Part shown: positions 13,501 through 28,500 of the stretch, one piece after another | Layout: the number at the start of each line of letters is the position of its first letter | Position numbering within the stretch: the stretch's first letter is position 1 | From: Nectonema munidae | Taxonomy: Eukaryota; Nematomorpha; Nectonematoida; Nectonematidae | Length of the DNA stretch: 64,000 nucleotides | Direction: 5' to 3' | Assembly (NCBI GenBank): GCA_030549495.1 | Contig: JAUIRK010001046.1 | Coordinates: forward strand, 203,501 to 267,500 | The notes under the pieces: generated by a model | Databases searched by the model: none | What the model saw: the letters and a program-made list of their open reading frames with translations, nothing else | What the model was told of the DNA's origin: nothing | Made by a program: the position numbers and the translations under genes

Positions 13501-16500
13501 ATCGTGATCAAACTTGATAGAGTAAAAAGTCTTGATGCATCTTTTATGCTAAAAGAAGTTTTTTATCTTTTATGTTAAGCAGTTGTTTATGTAATTTTAA
13601 ACAACTGATGCTTTCTCTTTCTTAACCAAAATTCCATTTTTGCATTCAAAAAAATTTACAATTTCTTTTATTTTTGGTAAGTGATCGCAGTAGTAAGAAG
13701 CAGCGTTCAGCCAGCTTGCCCATCTTGTAACAATTGGAGAAACACTTGATCAAAAAGGTTTGTAAAAAAATTGACATAAAAAAATTATTGAATTTTAAAA
13801 GAAAAAAAATTTACTTTATTAACACCTTAAAAAATTTTAAAAATAATCGAAAATTAAGTAAATATATAATAAATAATTGTTTCTAACAAACTAAAAAACA
13901 AAATAAAAAATTGACTTTATTGACTTTATTCGCCCTAAAACATATGAAATGTTTTAGTTACTGAAGAATAGAAATAACATCTAAATTTTCTCAAATTATC
14001 CGCATCTCAAAATAATTCTACCCGCAATTTTTTTATGTGAGTACCCGCGGGTACCCTAATTTGCGGGCGCCCGCGTAGCCTCGCGAGCTTGCAATGCACA
14101 CACCTACCAGTACTCAAATTAGTACATCAAATTGTTGAACACGACCAACATTGTATTGAAGCTATTCCGAAGAAAGAAACAAAAACAAAGGGTAGACTTG
14201 ATATTTAGCAAATATCTTTGTAATGAAATCATATTTGATGCTCTGGATAAGAAGAAAACCTTTTTTAGTATACCTGATGTGCCTGAAAAGATGTTTTTTG
14301 ATGATAGTTATGGAGAAAATTTAAGATTTTCTTGAAAATACTAGTTAAAGGAAAATCGGCAAAACTTTTAAAAGCAAAGCTACAAAGAGACATGAATTTG
14401 TTGCAGATCAAAAAAATTTCTGAGTCAAATAAACATCTTTATAAGAAGAAATTTGGACGAAGAATATTGATTTTTTGGTTGATTCCTAAAAAAAGTTTTA
14501 CGAATACTAAATAAATTCTAATGTGGCTGAATTAAACTAAGTTTATATTCAATTTTTACTTAATTAATTAATTGAGCATTTTCAAGCTATTTAAACTTTG
14601 AAGGCCAATAATACTGCATGTTTTTGCGCACGTGACAATTCCAAACCGTAGCATAAACGAAAAAGAACTTACCAACCATAAAGAATTAAAGATGCCAACA
14701 AAGACAAACAATATTATTAAGAAGACGCACCATATGAACACTGATATGTAATTAATTAATACATCCAACTTAGCTGCGCAAATTATTTTTTTCATCGTTT
14801 GCAAGAATACCTTTTAAATTCCATAAGCTTCTATTTTTATTTAATGAAATAATATTTGTTTCTTTATTATCCTTTGATTCAGCGTTTATCTTAGAAACAT
14901 CGAAGGATTTGGATAACTAGAGGATCTTTCTCTATTTTCAGTGAAAGTTGTGCGACTGTTGAAACAAAAAAAAGATACGGTTTTTTAAAAAAAAATTCTA
15001 AATCTTAAGTATGAAGGTCAACTGTGAGTAGGCAGTCTGGTGATGGTAATTAATACATTTTCATTAACCGGATAATACATCATTGATTAATCCGTTAATT
15101 TTCGGTTCGTAGATTACATAAGATACAAAAAGCGTTCGTCAAGAAAACGGGATGTCGTTTTTAAAAAACGATTATATAATTACACAATACATTGTATTAC
15201 AGTAGTAGTTTTAAAGTATATTTATATTCGATTTGATATATGAATCAGTTACTTTTGTTTAATGAGAAATCGTTATTGAAAATCCGAGTATTGAGTTACT
15301 GACCACAATGATTATTATGATTTTCTAAAAGTTTTGCTAGTTGAATTAACTGAGGAATTACGGTTCAGTTACGGTGAATTATTCGGCCTTATTCACCAGT
15401 TATAATCGTTCACCGAATACCATCACTAGTACGCACCCATATAAGTTTTTCGGGGCGATGCGATACGTATAAAGAAATACCAGATGTCGGTATCACATAT
15501 ATGAACAGAATAATCGTCCATAATTGGATAGAGCTGAATCCAGTTCAGGATAACTAAATCAATACCCAACACTTCCACTTCTTAGCACTTTTACTTGGTG
15601 CAGCGCTTTGCTTGAAGTCATCATCGCCAAGAAAAATAATATGCATTCTTTTGAAATCGTCATCACAGTAATAGAATCAACCAACTCTATGACACGTCAA
15701 TACAATTCCTGGAGTCAGAGTGTGAAACGTCGTGATGGCGTGCTGACTTCTTCTCTTCAAAGCATCAACTATTACTTTATTGAAATAATTAAATTTTCTT
15801 CAATCCCACTACTTTTTGTATTTTTCCCCTTGAGAAGAAAAAAGTTAGATTACATGTTTTTTATGCATCCATCCACTACTCTCACAAGCTGTAAAAAAGA
15901 AAAGTTACCACTTATTCAAGACACAGAGAGAGATAAACTAGACACAAAGGAGAAGAAATGTAAGGAATTGAATTATTCTTGTTGTGTTGAGATAACAATT
16001 CTTGTGCGTGAATTGATGTCACAACGAAAATAAAAACGACAAAACATACATGAAATCATGATCTCTCTCTCTTTCTCTTTTTCTACAATAAACTTGTTAA
16101 CATGAAAGTGATATATGATAAAAAATAATAATTGGTCACTTTTAATTTGTAGAAATGAACTCTTGCCTTTCAATGAGTCAATGCCACATACCCTCTTTCT
16201 TATATTCGCCATGATAATTGTCCATGCGGATATTTACTCTGCTACTCTATGAATGATTTTCAACTAATTACACATTTTTTAACCCAGCCAATTAACTTAT
16301 TGAGTAACTGACTAATTAACGCATTTACGCAAAACAGCTCTTCAATGAATCCGAAGAAATGAAAACGGTTTGATTTAAATTATATAAAATTCTACGATTT
16401 TATATTTCCTTTGTAATTTCTCCATAAAATAATATTAAAAAAGAGAGCAGACTATTAGTCTTAAAATTTCCTATTCTCAAAGAGTTTAAGAGGTAAGTAG

Positions 16501-19500
16501 TTGGTTATTAATAAGGTCAGTATGTAAGTTGGTCAAAGTTAATCAGGTATCGATTTTATAACATTTTTTCTCAATTTGAAAGTGGAAATAATTACTCTGA
16601 AAAATAATTTGTATGTGAACGCGAAAATCCCAAATTAAGGAGCCTAGTTGATGATCATAAATTTAAAGAAACACGCTAAAGATTATACTCATGGTTTGCT
16701 TCCACATTTATATATGAATCAGGTTTTTAAACGATGAAGATTTTTAAATCTATATAGATCACTACTATTTACTGATGCTGGCGCCCGAACACCGTTCAAC
16801 GATAAGAAAATGTTGCACCTACTTACAAAAGCGTAAACATCATTGTCCTAGCTAGAGTATTACTTAAAGATATTACCCATATTACACACGGAAAATTTAC
16901 TCATATGTTACGGGTTTCTTTCATAAAATGAAACTAATTCTGATTGAACTTGGAAGAGAAGGAACCGATCTTCAGCCACCGCCGCCGCCGCCTTCCCTTC
17001 TGAATCCACCAATCCATTTGGACGTGGGTAACCATGGAGCGACAGAGTTTGTTTTCTAGTTTACCATGGTTATTCCTGGAGATATTACGTGGATATCCAC
17101 ACCGTAATTGTAATCTAGGGCCTAGCCTTTGTCTAATTTGACTAACTACAAGGCATCAGTAACTAGGCTTATTTGAAGGCAGCCTTACTCGCCTGTCACG
17201 ATATCGTGCTGAACATGGAGCATTTTAACTTGAAGAAAGGAGTCACTCAATCTGCTACTCCGTCTCACTATTTCGTGGCTCTTCGTTCGGGGCTATTTCA
17301 TCAAACTAAGCGTGCTTATGTTGCAGCTAACTACCCTATCTGATGACAGTTCTACTATCCACAACATGTGGGACCCGCCCTCTAGCTGTTCCAGCTCACC
17401 CGAGAAATCCTGAATCCACCACTGCCTAAGAATAGATGCACATTTTTCAATAACGATTCATTTGTTCCTCATTTAACAAAAGTAACTGATTCATATATCA
17501 AATCAAAAAAACCTTACTCAATTCAAAATGAGAAAGAAAGAAAGAACGAAAGATTTATTCAAGAAAAAATGCATAAAAAAATAACAAATTATAAAGTGTA
17601 ATAAAAAAAAACCTTTCCGATGGTGCAGATTGGCTCAGACACTTATATAATAAACAATAAACAATTACATCAAAATTCGGATTTTTCAAAAGGCCTGATG
17701 GAGCCGCTAAGATGAAATCCAAAATGAGATCTAATTATGTATGCATTCAATTTACTTAGTTCCATATAGTATAGGCTTGGTGTATATCAAACTCTCTATT
17801 CTTAAATTTGAAAGTAAAAGACGTGTATTTTTTTTCAGGCGACAAAACAAACGTTTCCATCGACATTAATATCAACAGCTTGAGTACTCTGAGTGCTTCA
17901 TCCATGGTAAGACTTTTCTAACTTAGACTTGCGAGAGGGTGCGAAATAATGAAATTTTGGCTGATTGTAATTTACTGCCGGTGGCATGGTGGTTAGACCT
18001 CAGAGTTTTCATTCCAAAGGTCTCGGATTCTATTCTCATTGTACCCGAAATAAAATTTCTTTTTGTTTAATCTTTTGCCATCGTGTTAACGCCAGGAAGG
18101 GCATCTGGTCAAAAAATGCACCACGGTTGAAATAAAAGTCAGACAAATTTGTGTGGTAAGGTGTTTTACACTGTGGATACGGGAATACGAAATTTTTAAT
18201 TTACCTTTTACAGCCTCTTCTAGACCTTCACCAATAAATTATTGAATTGTCTTTTAAATGGTTTCCAAACTCGTTTCTTCGTTCATGTGTTAGTGTCTTT
18301 TGATTTTGTATGAATCTTTGACTCTTGAATTTTTCTTCGATTTGGGTTGATGTACAGTAAAATGTGTGTGTGTGTGTGTGTGTGAAAAATTGCCATGAAT
18401 GTTTTGTCCATGTGTGTTGTGAAATAGAATAGAGGTTGTGTGACTCTTTAAAAATTTGTAAGCAATTGTAATGAATTTAGTTTAAATTGGCAATACACTT
18501 GTTAATCAAAGTATACAGTTGATTTACTACTCGTTAACGCTTATTTTGCTAATTAACTGTCAAAATATAAAAATATTAACTCTCATTCTTGAACTAAAAT
18601 TTGGAGTACATAAACATTATTTTTAAAATGTTTAAATGCAGGTGAGATTCAACCTATCTACGTCTATTTATTTGCTACATTTGTTAATTAGGGATAAAAA
18701 AAGAATCGAATAAAATTAAAAAAAATTAACAAAGAGCATTTTATAATATTATGGAGGCTTAAAAATATGTTCATTTTTAAAATTAAAATAAAAAATGACC
18801 CAATTTTTTTCTCAAAAATGGGGATTTTTTTTTGCTTACAAATCAAGTTAATATCTTTTAAAAAGTTAAGCTAAATAAAGCAAAACTTCAAAATGAGAAT
18901 CAAGTTTAAACTTGAAATGAACAAAGAATAACCAAATTTTTACCGAAGCGTATTTTTGAAAAATGGCGCGATATATTACCGGCATTTCGCTAATAAAAAT
19001 ACTGAACATTTTTAATAAAGAAAAATGTGACTATTTGAATTTTATTTTTTACCAACATCATTCTATACTCATACTTTTTCTCTGGTGTTTCTTGCAAAAG
19101 TAAGTAGTGAAAAGTTTTTGTGACAACTTTCTACCAGTCCTTCATTATTCCTCTTTTCATTGCCTCAATAGTTTGTCCATATACATTATACATATCCATC
19201 ATGATTATGACTTTTAGCCATTTTTATAATCATATACTTTCTTTGTGTAGAGGGAACACAGCACAATCGCTCAGATGCTTGCTGTCTTTACATTCTATTT
19301 CTTTTTATCAAGGATAAAAGAGATGAATTGTTTTAGAGTTTCTTTTTCTTCTTCTTTAAATTCATTATTGACTTCTCCTCTTTTATTAAAACCTTTTTAT
19401 CTAATAAGATAAATGCCTTTTTTTAATTGTTTTTTACGTCTTGCGTGCTTAATTCCTCATATTTTGCATTTAGTTTGAGGATTTATTAGGAAGTTCTGGC

Positions 19501-22500
19501 ATTTAAGAGAACAACTCTGCATCGATATATAAACCATAAGAATGGCTAAAGAAAGCAAACTTTCACCATTAATTAATATGGAAAAGTACAAAAGAATGAA
19601 AAGTTATTTCATGAAACTTGTATCTATTATTTGAAGTTTAGGTGAAATGCAGTAGGCTTTTGATGAACACGGTTTTCAGTGGTCCCCTTTACACAATAGG
19701 GCAACTCTCATCAAATGTCTACCTTATCCAGATTTTGGCATTATCAAATCAGGACAAAATGGTATTGAAAAAATTCAAAAACAAAAATATATATTTCTTT
19801 TAAAAATAATTAATACAAAAAATACTTTAAAAGTAAAAAATGAGTTTTTATACTAAAAAAAATGGATAAACATTTTGGGCTAATTTTTTTCCAAATTCCT
19901 GTTTGGGCATAACAATTAGTGAAATAAAAATTGCGATTTTTATAAACCTCTGCGATTCGGTTGTTAAGAGACGTTAAAAGCGCGACAATCGCAAAAAACC
20001 AGGATATCTGGGAACCCTATTAGATAGAGTAAAATAGTAGTTCAATTTTTCTAAGAATTTATTAGATGTTCATAGTTTTAATATATGATTCTCAGTAAAC
20101 ATTAATTTTTAACATTTTCAGATTAGCTCCATTTTTTTCTTAAATACAAAACTTCAAATAGCTGTTTAGCGGAATTATTTCATGTAAGAAACTCCAAAAT
20201 TCTTATCCATACAAAATGTGATAAATATTTATAATGTTACGTGTAAGTAACGTTGTAAAAGTTTTGCCGGGGTTTTGATCGATCTTTTGCTCGATAAAAA
20301 TTAAATAGCTAAATTTATTATTTTGACCAATAATTATGTTATGTACGTCACGAGACATTTAGACAAACATAGAGAAAAATTATTCTCCATTGTCTAAATG
20401 CTCAACTAAAATATTCTTGTAATTACCAAACTATTCTGTTCTCTATTTGACGAATATTGGAAAGAATTGAGGAAAGAAGAGATAAATTAAAGCAAAAAAA
20501 AAAAATTAAAGATAATTAAAGTTTTTGAAAAATAAAAAAAGATATTTACTTTTAAAACAAATCAGCCTCCATTTTCTTCTTACTTTTGAATAAAATTAAT
20601 TGTTATTGCACTTATATTTAAAGATTTTTAAAGAAAAAGGTTTAAAAAATATTTCTTTGGAAGCGGTAGAAATTTTTCATAATTTTGTTAAGTTGAGATC
20701 TAGAATCCATTGGCGTAGCTTTTAAAGGTTCTTCGCAAACTTTCATCAGCCCCCATACAGTTGGGGATTTATTGTGGGGCGATTGCCTCTATCTCTCAAT
20801 TTTTGAGCAGAGCATGGGTTAGTTCTTCTTCAATCAAGTTTAGTTTGAATTTCCAAAAGATCTAAAATAGGATCTTTGATCTGTATATATTACATTTTAT
20901 AACAGATCATTTTAATAAAAACTTTGAGTTTTTTTCAAGTATAGGGGGTACGCCGGATACTGAAGGTTATTCGATATTCGGACCAATGCAGCATACTTCT
21001 TATAACCGGCCGGATAATTGCAAAACAAAATGATCATTTAATAATAATTAAACAATATTTAGGTAGCAAAACGAATTTATAATTTAATAATTAAATAATT
21101 GACCTTTAAAAAGACGGTGAAAGGCAAATTAGTGACAAAAGAGTTCTTTATTTAATAACAAATGAAAATTTCATACATGTAGGACTATTCCAGAAAATCA
21201 GCTTGTATACGAAATTTATCTTGAAAATTTCCTACCATTGTGGTGAATGAATAGAAGCATCTCTCCTATTAAAGACGAAAGTTTTATTCGTTTTTCTTCA
21301 AAAATGTTTACGTCTTCTGAAAAAAGACGCTCAGAGTATACTGATGATGCAGGTGTATTTAGCTGTCAGCTGTTTCAGCTTTATACTGAATTATTTTTAT
21401 AATTTTTACAATGATATATACAGCTAGGCCCGTAGCTAGAAAAAAATTAGGGTTAGCTAAAACTTAAAAATATAATATGAACAAATTGTCAAAATCTCTG
21501 TATATATAATTTATATTTATAATGCTTTTATCATTTCTTTCATTGGTCATCTATAAAAGAGAGTGAGATGTACTAAGATTAGTATAAATTGACAAAATAA
21601 TTCAATTTTGATGTAAATATTTTCTAAATTCAATCAATTATTTTTAATTTTATAAATTTATAAGGGCCATTTATCATTTTCCAAATCTTTTTGCACTAAT
21701 AGGATTTTGTTGCTAACATATATTGGCGTCAAAGATGGACGGATGAGCGCCTCAAGTTCAACAGCTCCGACGACGAACCCATCTTCATCATGACGGAGGA
21801 AGGACGAAAGAAGTTGTGGACACCGGACATCTTCTTCAAGAACGAAAAAAAGGCGAATCGCCACATGGTTCCTGTTCCCAATTTTTACATTCGAATTTTT
21901 CCAGATGGCAGATTACTATTTAGTCAGAGGTTTCTCTCTTTACTTTTTCTTTGTAATTAAGGGTTTATTGGAGCACTTGCTTCAGGAAATACGCGGGAAT
22001 GACAAATGGCGTGAAGCGGAAGTTTTCAAATGGCATAATGTATATTTAGTAGGAGCTATCGAAGTCCTGAAACTTGGGTGCCCTTTTGAAAGATCTTAAA
22101 CGCTTTTTTGCCATGTTTATGCCTAATCCAGTTGTTGGATCAGTTGCGGTGCTAAGGGAGTTAAACCCCTCCAATTTTTAATCAGCTCCATTCCTTCATA
22201 AAAACTTTTTCTCAGAGCAACAGCGATGAAATTTTATTAGGTTCTTGAATTTTCAAACTAGTAACAAAAGGTACGCTGTTGATTTGTAATCAGTCATGTC
22301 ATATCATAACACTTGTAGATTTGTATAGAGCGTAATCTTGCAAATTTACTGGAAGTAAAGCAACGTCTACAAAAATTGTCAAATTGTACGTACATATTCG
22401 GTGAAATGTCTCTTGGCCAAATGTTCGGTCTCGGTTGTTAGAGTACTAATTTCTCAATACTTAAGTAAATCTTAACATTTTTAGACTCACTGTCAAAGTG

Positions 22501-25500
22501 TCATGCTACATGAATCTTAAGAGATATCCGTTTGATACGCAAAAATGTTTCATTCAAATTGCGACGTGTAAGTTTTTTTTGCTATCACGACTTTTGAAAT
22601 CATCTTTTTCGTTTTTTACCACCAACATAATTTTTATTTTTACGCAACATACATACTTATTACAGTGTAAAACCGGATTTTTGTCTAAATCGAACAATTT
22701 TAAGTCTCAAAAAATTTATATTAAAACTATGATAATTTATTCTTTTTATACCCGCTTTTTTTTCTCTAAACGGGTCTTATAATCTACATAAAGTCTTTAA
22801 AATTTTTTTGTAAAATAAAGTTTATTTTAGAGATGTTTTTGTATTATTGTAATAAATAACAAATATATAATTATTTCATCATTTTTTTTTATTGAAAAAT
22901 AAAATCAATATTAAAATTCATCAAAAAATTATTCAAAATTTTATGATGATTTTTTACATTTATTTTTATATTTTTTACACTCTAAAATTTTTATGAAATT
23001 TTTATTTTTTAGATTTTATCAATATTTTTTTAATCAATTTACACAAATTTATTCTTTTTATTTCAAGATGAATACACCTCAAAAAAACTGTGAAAAAATT
23101 GTGATGTTTATCTACAACAGTATCAAAACAATGATTTTGTGAGCAAAAAACTCTTTGATAGCCTTTGTTGAACAAATTAACGTGGGAATGGTTTCAATGA
23201 ACAAGAGCAAAAAAACTTTCCACTTTCTGGCCCAATTATTCAATCAAAAGCAACCGAATTTGCTGCTGTTTTAGTTTCATAGCTTCTTCTGGATGGTTGA
23301 CTTTTTTGAAATCTCGGTACTCTATCAAGTCGTATGCAATTTGTGGTGAAAAAGCCAGCGTTGATAGTGCAGTAGTCAATGATTGGTTTTCTCGTTTAGA
23401 TGGCATAATTAATGCTTATGATTTGAGTAACATGTTTAATTGCTATAAGACTGCACTCGCGCACCTGAAAAAAATTTTGATTGCTAAATATCATTCAAAA
23501 AATGGAGTAAAAATTTCCAAAGAACGTTTAACTATTGTTTGCTTGTAGTCCGTCTGGTGAGAAACTCCATTGGTAATTAACATCCAATTAAAGAAGCCAC
23601 GTTATTTTAAAAATATCAAAATTAAGGACTTGCTAGTGAATTATTTTTCCAACTGTAAAGATTGGATGACAGCCAAAATATTTTCAAATTGGATACTGGA
23701 TTATTAAGCAAAAAAAAAATGAATCATGAAAAACGAAAATTTTTACTTTTTTTGGATAATGCTACATCACATACACCTGATGTAGAGCTTAGGAACATTT
23801 GTTTAAATTTTTTCCATCGAACACAACAAGTTTTGTTCAACCACTCGATTTAGGCATAATAAAATTGTTTAAAAGGTGTTAGCGAAAAATGCTCATGACA
23901 AATTTATTGACTAAAATGGATAAAAGTTTGAGCGTTGTTGAATTGACAAAATCTATTACTATTTTTGATGCTATCAAATGGGTTGATTTGGCTTGGCAAA
24001 ATGTAAAAATTGCTACAATTACAAAATGTTTCAAACACAGTGGTTTTGTGATGCCTACGTTTCCTGACAATATAGATGATGATAATAATGAGGAAGAAGA
24101 AGTTTCTTTAGCAGATCTCTGAATCCGCTGTCACAGCTGATGATTACATTGATATCGACAAAACTTTTTTTACTAAAGACCCTACTGATTTTCAAACAGT
24201 TCTAGTCAAAGAGCATATGCAAGAAGTGATTTCTAACAGCGAAAGCGATGGAGAAGAAACCGCAGAACAGCCGATTAATAAATGAACTCGTACTGATTAC
24301 TTAATTTTGTCGTATAACTCACGGAATATACTTCAAAAAAAAAGATTAAAAGCAAAGAAGATAAAAAAAAATGTCACTCTCATTAAACCGGTGTTTTGTT
24401 AAAACCGGATTTTTTATTTGGTCCCAAGGTAATCCGCTTTTCACAGATTTTACTGTATAATGTAGTATTTTTAATTCCAATATAATCATATGCACATAAA
24501 CATACTTTAAAAACGTGTCAAAAGCAGAGTAAAATATTTATATATTCAATTTTATATACCATGAACGGGCGAACAAAAGTCATTAAATTCAATAATTTTT
24601 TTAGAAACATAAAAAAGCCGCTACATACCAATTTTATATATGAATCGATTATAACTATTTTCTAAAGTTATTTGGATCGATTTTTTCAATAAAAAATTCT
24701 TTCAAAATAAAGTTAGCTCTAACAAAATAAAAAATTGGAGTATAAATTTCTTTTCAAAGACAAATTATTTTTCTCAAAAATTGTTAAAATTTTGTTAAAT
24801 AGTAATCCTCATTTAAATTTTCTTTTAAATATCAATTGAATTTAATTGAATATATTGAAAATGTTAGAAAAAGGATGCTTATTTCATAAAATGGAAATCA
24901 TGCGGTGTAAAATACGTATGTAAATATTAAAAGTGAAAATTTTCCCGAGTTACAAAATTGCAAAAAACAACTTTAACGTTTTTTACGTTCGGCTGGTATT
25001 ATACACCTATTGTATATTCTTAATCCAATGTCTACTCTTATGCTAGGACTTATTTTTGCTTAGCCATTTGACTAAATACAACTAATTTTCTTTTACCCGA
25101 TTTTTCAAAAAGCCAAATTTTGAGTTATATATCAATATCCTTTCAAGTATTTAGTGTGCTTCTTACACAGGCCTGTCTATAGAGGGGGGGGTTGTTAAAC
25201 ACTCCACGCTCTTTATGGTAGAATTTCTTTTGCCCTCCTCCTGGAACTCCCTTGAGATATATAAATGCCTACACTTACTTTATAGTTCAAATTTTGGCCA
25301 TAACATCTACGAAAGCTCTCTGACAGAATTAGCTTTTATTTAGACGCTCCAAACACTGCATCTCATAGTAAAATTCGTTAGGGTTAAGGTTTGGTTTATA
25401 TAATAAATTTTATAGTTTATATTAATTTATCTATCAATTTTATAGTTATAAATCAAATAATGGAATAAAACAGATACATTTACATAATTAAAGAGAAATG

Positions 25501-28500
25501 GTTTCGAAAACTTGTGAAAAAGTTATAATTTCTGTCGCAGGAGTTGGCATTTAATTAAATTTTCGATTCAAACTTGGATTTTTCAGTATTAAAAAATATT
25601 TAATTTTCGTAAGTATACAGAGTTTATCTTTCTTACTCAAAGCAAGAAGTAAAAGTTGGCCGTAAATGTTTTATAATTTCAAGTTTTTTGAGTAGGGGGC
25701 GCATTTCTGCGAGTACTTGGACGACCCTTGACACTTTTGAATAGCGTGTCAAGACTTTCAGTTCGTTTCGTTAGCAATGCCTCTATTTTAAGATGGATAT
25801 ACCACGCACGAAGTAAACGTACTGTGGAAGAGTGAAAAACCGATAACTATGAACGATGACGTCAGACTCCCGACACACAACATCGCCAAAATTGTTGACA
25901 CGTATTGCCAGAGTGCTTACTATACAGGTAAGGCATGGTATTTTGCATACACAGGTGGTGGTGGTCTAATGCGTAATTAATGAATCATATTATCTCCTAC
26001 AATGCAAAGTCTTATCGCAAATATTTTGAGAAAAATGTTGTTGAGAGGAGTTATACGGAAAACTCTTTAAAATTGAATTGTGTGAGAACAAAAAGTTGGT
26101 AGGTCCAAATTTACGTACTGCACTTCGCTACTTAAAATTGTATTATTTTATTTTGTATAGCGTTAAAATTTTTCCCACATCTAAAAAACTTTTTTCAATA
26201 AAAGATAAATTTATAAATAAAAAAAAAATAAAAAACTTATTTTGGTTTTTTTAAATAAAAATATTTTTTATATTCAAAATTTTATTAGAAATGTATTATA
26301 TTTGGAAAGAAACGAGGAAACGATAAGACGCGGAGAGATCAACTTCATTTTCAAGTTTCCTCTTTTCCTTGACATTTTGTAATTTAAGAATGATCACGAT
26401 AGTGTTCGAAAATTAAATAAACTTTTTTTCTCCGCCTCTTATTAATTTGTTAAAAGATGCATTTGATTTTTTCATAACTTTAATTAAAAACCATGTTATA
26501 TTTGGTTTGTTATTTCGCTAATTGGTTGAATATTTAGTTAGTAAATGATGATGAATCTACAAGAAAGCAGCTCTTGTTTTAATCCAAAAAAATAATAATT
26601 TAAATAAGTACTGCTCGTGGAGATGAGGGTTTTAAATAATAAAAAAAAAGTGTTAATTTATCATTAAAAATATTACAAGAGTTTCATTAATTAAAAATAA
26701 TAATAATAATAATTTAGGTAACATGACCCATATGTGTTGTATTTTAAATTTGCTCCCGTTAGCTAAGTTAAAGTAGAAAAAGCATTTTGTTGCAAACATA
26801 TTTTGTCTCATAAAAGAAGAGGATTAAAATGTAAAAGTATAAAAAAATTTTACTTGTTTTTCTACTCAAAACAAAGGAATTGTGAAATTTTAAAATGTTT
26901 TTAAGCGTCCAAATGTCAGGCGTCGCAATGTTACCAACCTCAAAATTTTGGTGAATTATGTTTTGAAGAAAAAAGGAGAGGCATCGTGAATTGCATTTAG
27001 TCTTGTCATTTTAATGGCATACTTTATGGCGTTTAAAAAAAGGGATTGCCAATAGCATCCCTTCAGAAGAGGAACCCATAATGAAGCAATCAAGTTATTT
27101 TTCTTTTTAGTTATTATCACTATCTCATTGAAGGAAAGGATATATTTCACTACTGGACAGATTGGTAGGGATCTCAATATCAAGGATCGAAGCCGGGATG
27201 ACTGTATCAAGATTTGTTGAAGTTCAAAAAAACGAAACCAAACTAAAATAATCAACTTCAAAAACAAATTTTTTTTAAGATAATTGCCCTTTCTTTGTTC
27301 CTTTGCAAAACTATCAAGAACTTCATTTTAATTAAGTTCTATATATCTTTGTGAACAGACATTACTGCAATGCTAGGTTAGACGGTCTTTTGTTGATGAA
27401 TTTTGTTTCACAAAGTTTTACTTCTGTCGAGGCAAGGCTGGATAAGTTGATGAATAAAAATTAGTCTTTTTTTCACAGTGACGTAATGAAACTCTTGACA
27501 AATGCATTCACGTGATTTCTTAACTCTCTAATTTTGAAATTTTAAAATCTGATGATCGCATACGGTCTTATTTTATTTTTAGAATTGAAAGATTTACTTG
27601 GTTTTCATGTGTGGCTCCACCAGGATGAAAAATATAATTTACGGTCCGCGCTCTCAGAATGTTTGAGGGGCGCTCTTTTCTAACCCACTTATGATAATTT
27701 GTAGAACTACTCCTTTTGTCAATTGCAATTTCAAGTTCTTTCCAATTATCTTTCATATGTGTTTAGAATATTTAGAACATCAGTCTTAGAATTTATTAGT
27801 AGTTTGTTAAATTATTATTATTCCATATTTTTAAAGTTAATATTTGGAATTATTCGAAATCGAGCATCGCTTTAGTACTTCAAATAGGAAAGATTCATGT
27901 CCGTCCTCTTCAAAATCTACAAGATGCAAAGTACATATTTTTTTTATTTATATATTCGTGAATATTTTGAATTTTGAATGCTAACATCTTATCCAGGGCC
28001 GGCCCTAGTGTTCGCGGGGCCTTATGCAAAGTGGATTGCGCGGAGCCCAGTGTGGGTAGGAAAAAAGAATAAAAGTGAGAAATAAGATTTTGAAAAAAAG
28101 AAAAGAGATTTGCTTTATTACTTTTTCATTAACACAAAATGACGATCAAAGTTCCTTACTTTATTTTGCGAACCTTGCATTTAGCGAAATCATACAATAT
28201 ATCATCAAAATGAAAATGAGAAGCGCGGGGCTCACTGCTGCCGCATAGTTTGCAGGGGCCTAAGGCCGGCCCTGATCTTATCTATCCTCCTTACAAAGGG
28301 ATGCTGTTAATTATTTAGACATTTACTCAAGGAACATTCTAAACTGAAAAGTGTAATTAATTTCTTTTTTTTTAATTTCACTAAACTATTTAAAAAAATT
28401 CTTGTATGTATTATATGCGCAGCACTATTTATTGAGTATATATTTTTTTAATTAATCTTAATATTTGAGTCGATCAATTGATTTTTCTGAAATGTCATTG

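Noticed and set aside
15608-16033. 141-codon plus-strand frame in the channel intron
   Set aside because: It starts without a good ATG, has simple Lys/Ser-rich composition, no domain and no splice context. Frames of this length occur by chance here.
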